From Acidobacteriota bacterium (GTDB lineage: Bacteria; Acidobacteriota; Terriglobia; Terriglobales; Acidobacteriaceae), in contig JAKATU010000078.1 in the NCBI GenBank assembly GCA_021818585.1, positions 1 through 64,000 on the forward strand: a stretch of DNA of 64,000 nt. Reading direction: 5' to 3'. The notes below the pieces were generated by a model, which saw nothing but the letters and a program-made list of their open reading frames with translations, had not been told where the DNA came from and did no database searches. The first letter of the stretch is position 1. Each line of letters begins with the position of its first letter. A program made the translations under genes and the position numbers. Positions 62,695 through 64,000 of the stretch are shown in pieces.

Positions 62695-63624
62695 TTAGGA
62701 ACTCGTGACAGTAATATTTCCGTTTAATCCATTCGGGAAAAATCCACCCTTGCTGATCATTCCCGCATTCGCATTCAGATAAACGATGTGCAGAACCTCG
62801 CTCGTCGTGCGATCGTACGAAATCGAGTTCGAGTCCGCGTTCACAATCGTCGTCGCAGACAGCGTCGTCTCCGCGCCGCCGCCGGCAGCCGCCCGCAGCG
62901 CCTGAATCTTCACCGCATCGGCAAGCACCGTCCCGCCAATCTGCGCAATCAGCGTTCGAATCTCGCCCGCGTGATACGCCTCAGTGCCCAGAATGCCAGC
63001 CGCCGCGGCCAGCACGGAGGTGCTCGAAATCAGCGTCACCGCACCGTGATAAGCCGTCACGCCCACATCCTCAAACAGAAAAGCGCCCAGTAGAAAGTTG
63101 TCCTCGCTCGCAAACGGATCAAACGAAGAACCAATCCCCGCAGCCTGTGCCGCCGCATTGAACGCATCTGTAAAGTCGATATCCGGCATGCTCACCGCGG
63201 AAGACCCCAGCGCGCTCCGCAGCAGCTCCACGTGCGCCCTCTCGTCCGCTGCAATCTCGTTCGCGTAATACTGAATTGCCGGAGTCGTAAACGTCACCGC
63301 CGACCCGCCCGTCACCGTACCCGCGCTCGATCCCGTATCCGTCGCCGACAAACCCGCGCCCGTCGTCGCCCGCAGATAATACTCCGCTTCCAGATATTCA
63401 AGGTTCAGCGCAAAGTTCAAAATATCAGTGTCCGTCACCGCACTGGAACCACCGCCGCTTCCACTCCCGCTGCCGCTGCCCGATCCCGACATCGAAGTGG
63501 CCATATTACTGCTGCAGCCCGCTATTCCCAGCGCCGCCGCCGCTCCTGCGCTCGCACCAATTCCAGCCAGAAATCCCCGGCGCGATACGCTCCTCTTTAC
63601 AAGCAGTTCATCGAGCTTCTTCAC
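62695..63624 (-). CDS. ferritin-like domain lipoprotein, Tat-exported
   Basis: 309 aa. The signal has both a twin Arg (SVSRRGFLAGIG) and a lipobox (LGIAGC), followed by a Ser-Gly repeat linker of about 16 residues. Then the ferritin-like domain repeats the ligand pattern of its neighbour: FALNLEYLEAEYY, AADERAHVELL, FEDVGVTAYHGA, TEAYHAGEIRT. It also ends FFPNGLNGNIT. The GTG at 63624 is preceded by GGAGG at 6 nt; the longer frame to 63699 is rejected. It lies 102 bp upstream of ferritin-like gene 1, so the two are probably co-transcribed. Confidence 0.87.
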   Translation of the reverse strand: MKKLDELLVKRSVSRRGFLAGIGASAGAAAALGIAGCSSNMATSMSGSGSGSGSGSGGGSSAVTDTDILNFALNLEYLEAEYYLRATTGAGLSATDTGSSAGTVTGGSAVTFTTPAIQYYANEIAADERAHVELLRSALGSSAVSMPDIDFTDAFNAAAQAAGIGSSFDPFASEDNFLLGAFLFEDVGVTAYHGAVTLISSTSVLAAAAGILGTEAYHAGEIRTLIAQIGGTVLADAVKIQALRAAAGGGAETTLSATTIVNADSNSISYDRTTSEVLHIVYLNANAGMISKGGFFPNGLNGNITVTSS

Positions 63625-63909
63625 AATCGACCTCCATTTATCCGTAGCCACAGCGTTGCCGCCATGTTTACGCCCTGAGTACGTCAACCCTCCCTGCACC
63701 GGATTGCGAAAAATCTACCTCACCCGCATTTTTATTGACTTTTTTTCGATTTTTACTAATATCAAACTTTTTAACCCTTATCGATTCATCCCATCATCCC
63801 CAATCAAACCTTTTTTCTCCACCACGGGACAACTACACACCTCATCCACTGCATCGGCTCCCCTTTCGCGTCTCAATAACAGATACTGTTCTCACAGCGC
63901 GACGCCATC

Positions 63910-64000
63910 ATGAAAACTCGCCTCCCAATCGCCGCCACCCTGTTCGCCCTCATCGCATGCGCCGCCGCCGTCGCGCAATCCACCGCCGCACGAGCCGTCA
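63910..64000 (+). CDS. start of a secreted protein (partial, runs off the window)
   Basis: ATG 63910 begins MKTRLPIAATLFALIACAAA, a good signal peptide, and the frame is open to the end of the window. Only 30 residues are visible, so the product is unknown. It is divergent from the ferritin-like pair across a 285-bp AT-rich region. Confidence 0.45.
   Translation, partial: MKTRLPIAATLFALIACAAAVAQSTAARAV

Noticed and set aside
1-64000. CRISPR arrays, insertion sequences, prophage, rRNA
   Set aside because: I saw no regularly spaced repeats, transposase or integrase motifs, phage structural genes, or rRNA sequence.

Overview
The window is GC-rich, densely coded bacterial chromosome. Its gene content points to the phylum Acidobacteriota, probably family Acidobacteriaceae. 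The main clues are two very large Oar-type TonB-dependent receptors with an N-terminal carboxypeptidase-regulatory-like domain, a membrane-tethered regulator divergent from a sulfatase-like gene, Tat-exported GH2 and ferritin-like proteins, and a GH92 mannosidase. This assignment is an inference from family knowledge; no rRNA marker lies in the window.

Layout. Positions 1-500 carry tRNA-Tyr and tRNA-Thr on the minus strand. Positions 600-10,100 hold mostly housekeeping genes: an M23 peptidase, thiL, gltX, rsmD, a degenerate site-2 protease with CBS domains, and rsmI, plus secreted proteins of unknown function. Positions 10,000-14,700 hold two hypothetical genes and then a four-gene protein-thiocarboxylate sulfur-transfer cluster: a CysM-like synthase, a JAMM protease, a CysO-like ubiquitin-fold carrier, and an E1-rhodanese fusion. 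Positions 14,700-29,600 hold rel, pgsA, a glutamate dehydrogenase, trpE-trpG, efp, acyP, apt, pckA, a DksA-type zinc-finger protein, a TPR membrane protein and an OsmC protein.

Positions 29,600-37,700 form a minus-strand block. An ECF-like sigma factor fused to a zinc-finger anti-sigma-like domain is followed by an outer-membrane channel, a lipoprotein adaptor and an RND pump, then a DUF2892 protein, a SAM methyltransferase and a small protein, nearly all with overlapping start and stop codons. Positions 37,800-47,000 hold a GH92 glycosidase, a nitronate-monooxygenase-like flavoprotein, a short-chain dehydrogenase, and a ferredoxin/alpha/beta-gamma 2-oxoacid oxidoreductase operon that runs by overlap into a branched-chain aminotransferase. 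Positions 47,000-60,800 look like a glycan-scavenging locus: GH2, two Oar-like receptors, a sulfatase-like enzyme with a Thr in place of the formylglycine Cys, and its divergent regulator. Positions 60,900-64,000 hold a YggX protein, two paralogous ferritin-like Tat proteins, and the start of one more secreted protein.

The most interesting observation is the sulfur-carrier protein at 12,939-13,262. Its ubiquitin-like Gly-Gly is followed by a 17-residue Cys-rich tail, and a JAMM protease that could remove such a tail is encoded two positions away in the same cluster. Other notable points are a site-2 protease homologue whose HExxH is RExxR, an EF-P with Asn at the loop tip that is normally modified, and two near-identical Crp/Fnr-like palindromes ahead of the sigma-factor gene and the 2-oxoacid oxidoreductase operon. 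I saw no CRISPR array, rRNA, insertion sequence or prophage.
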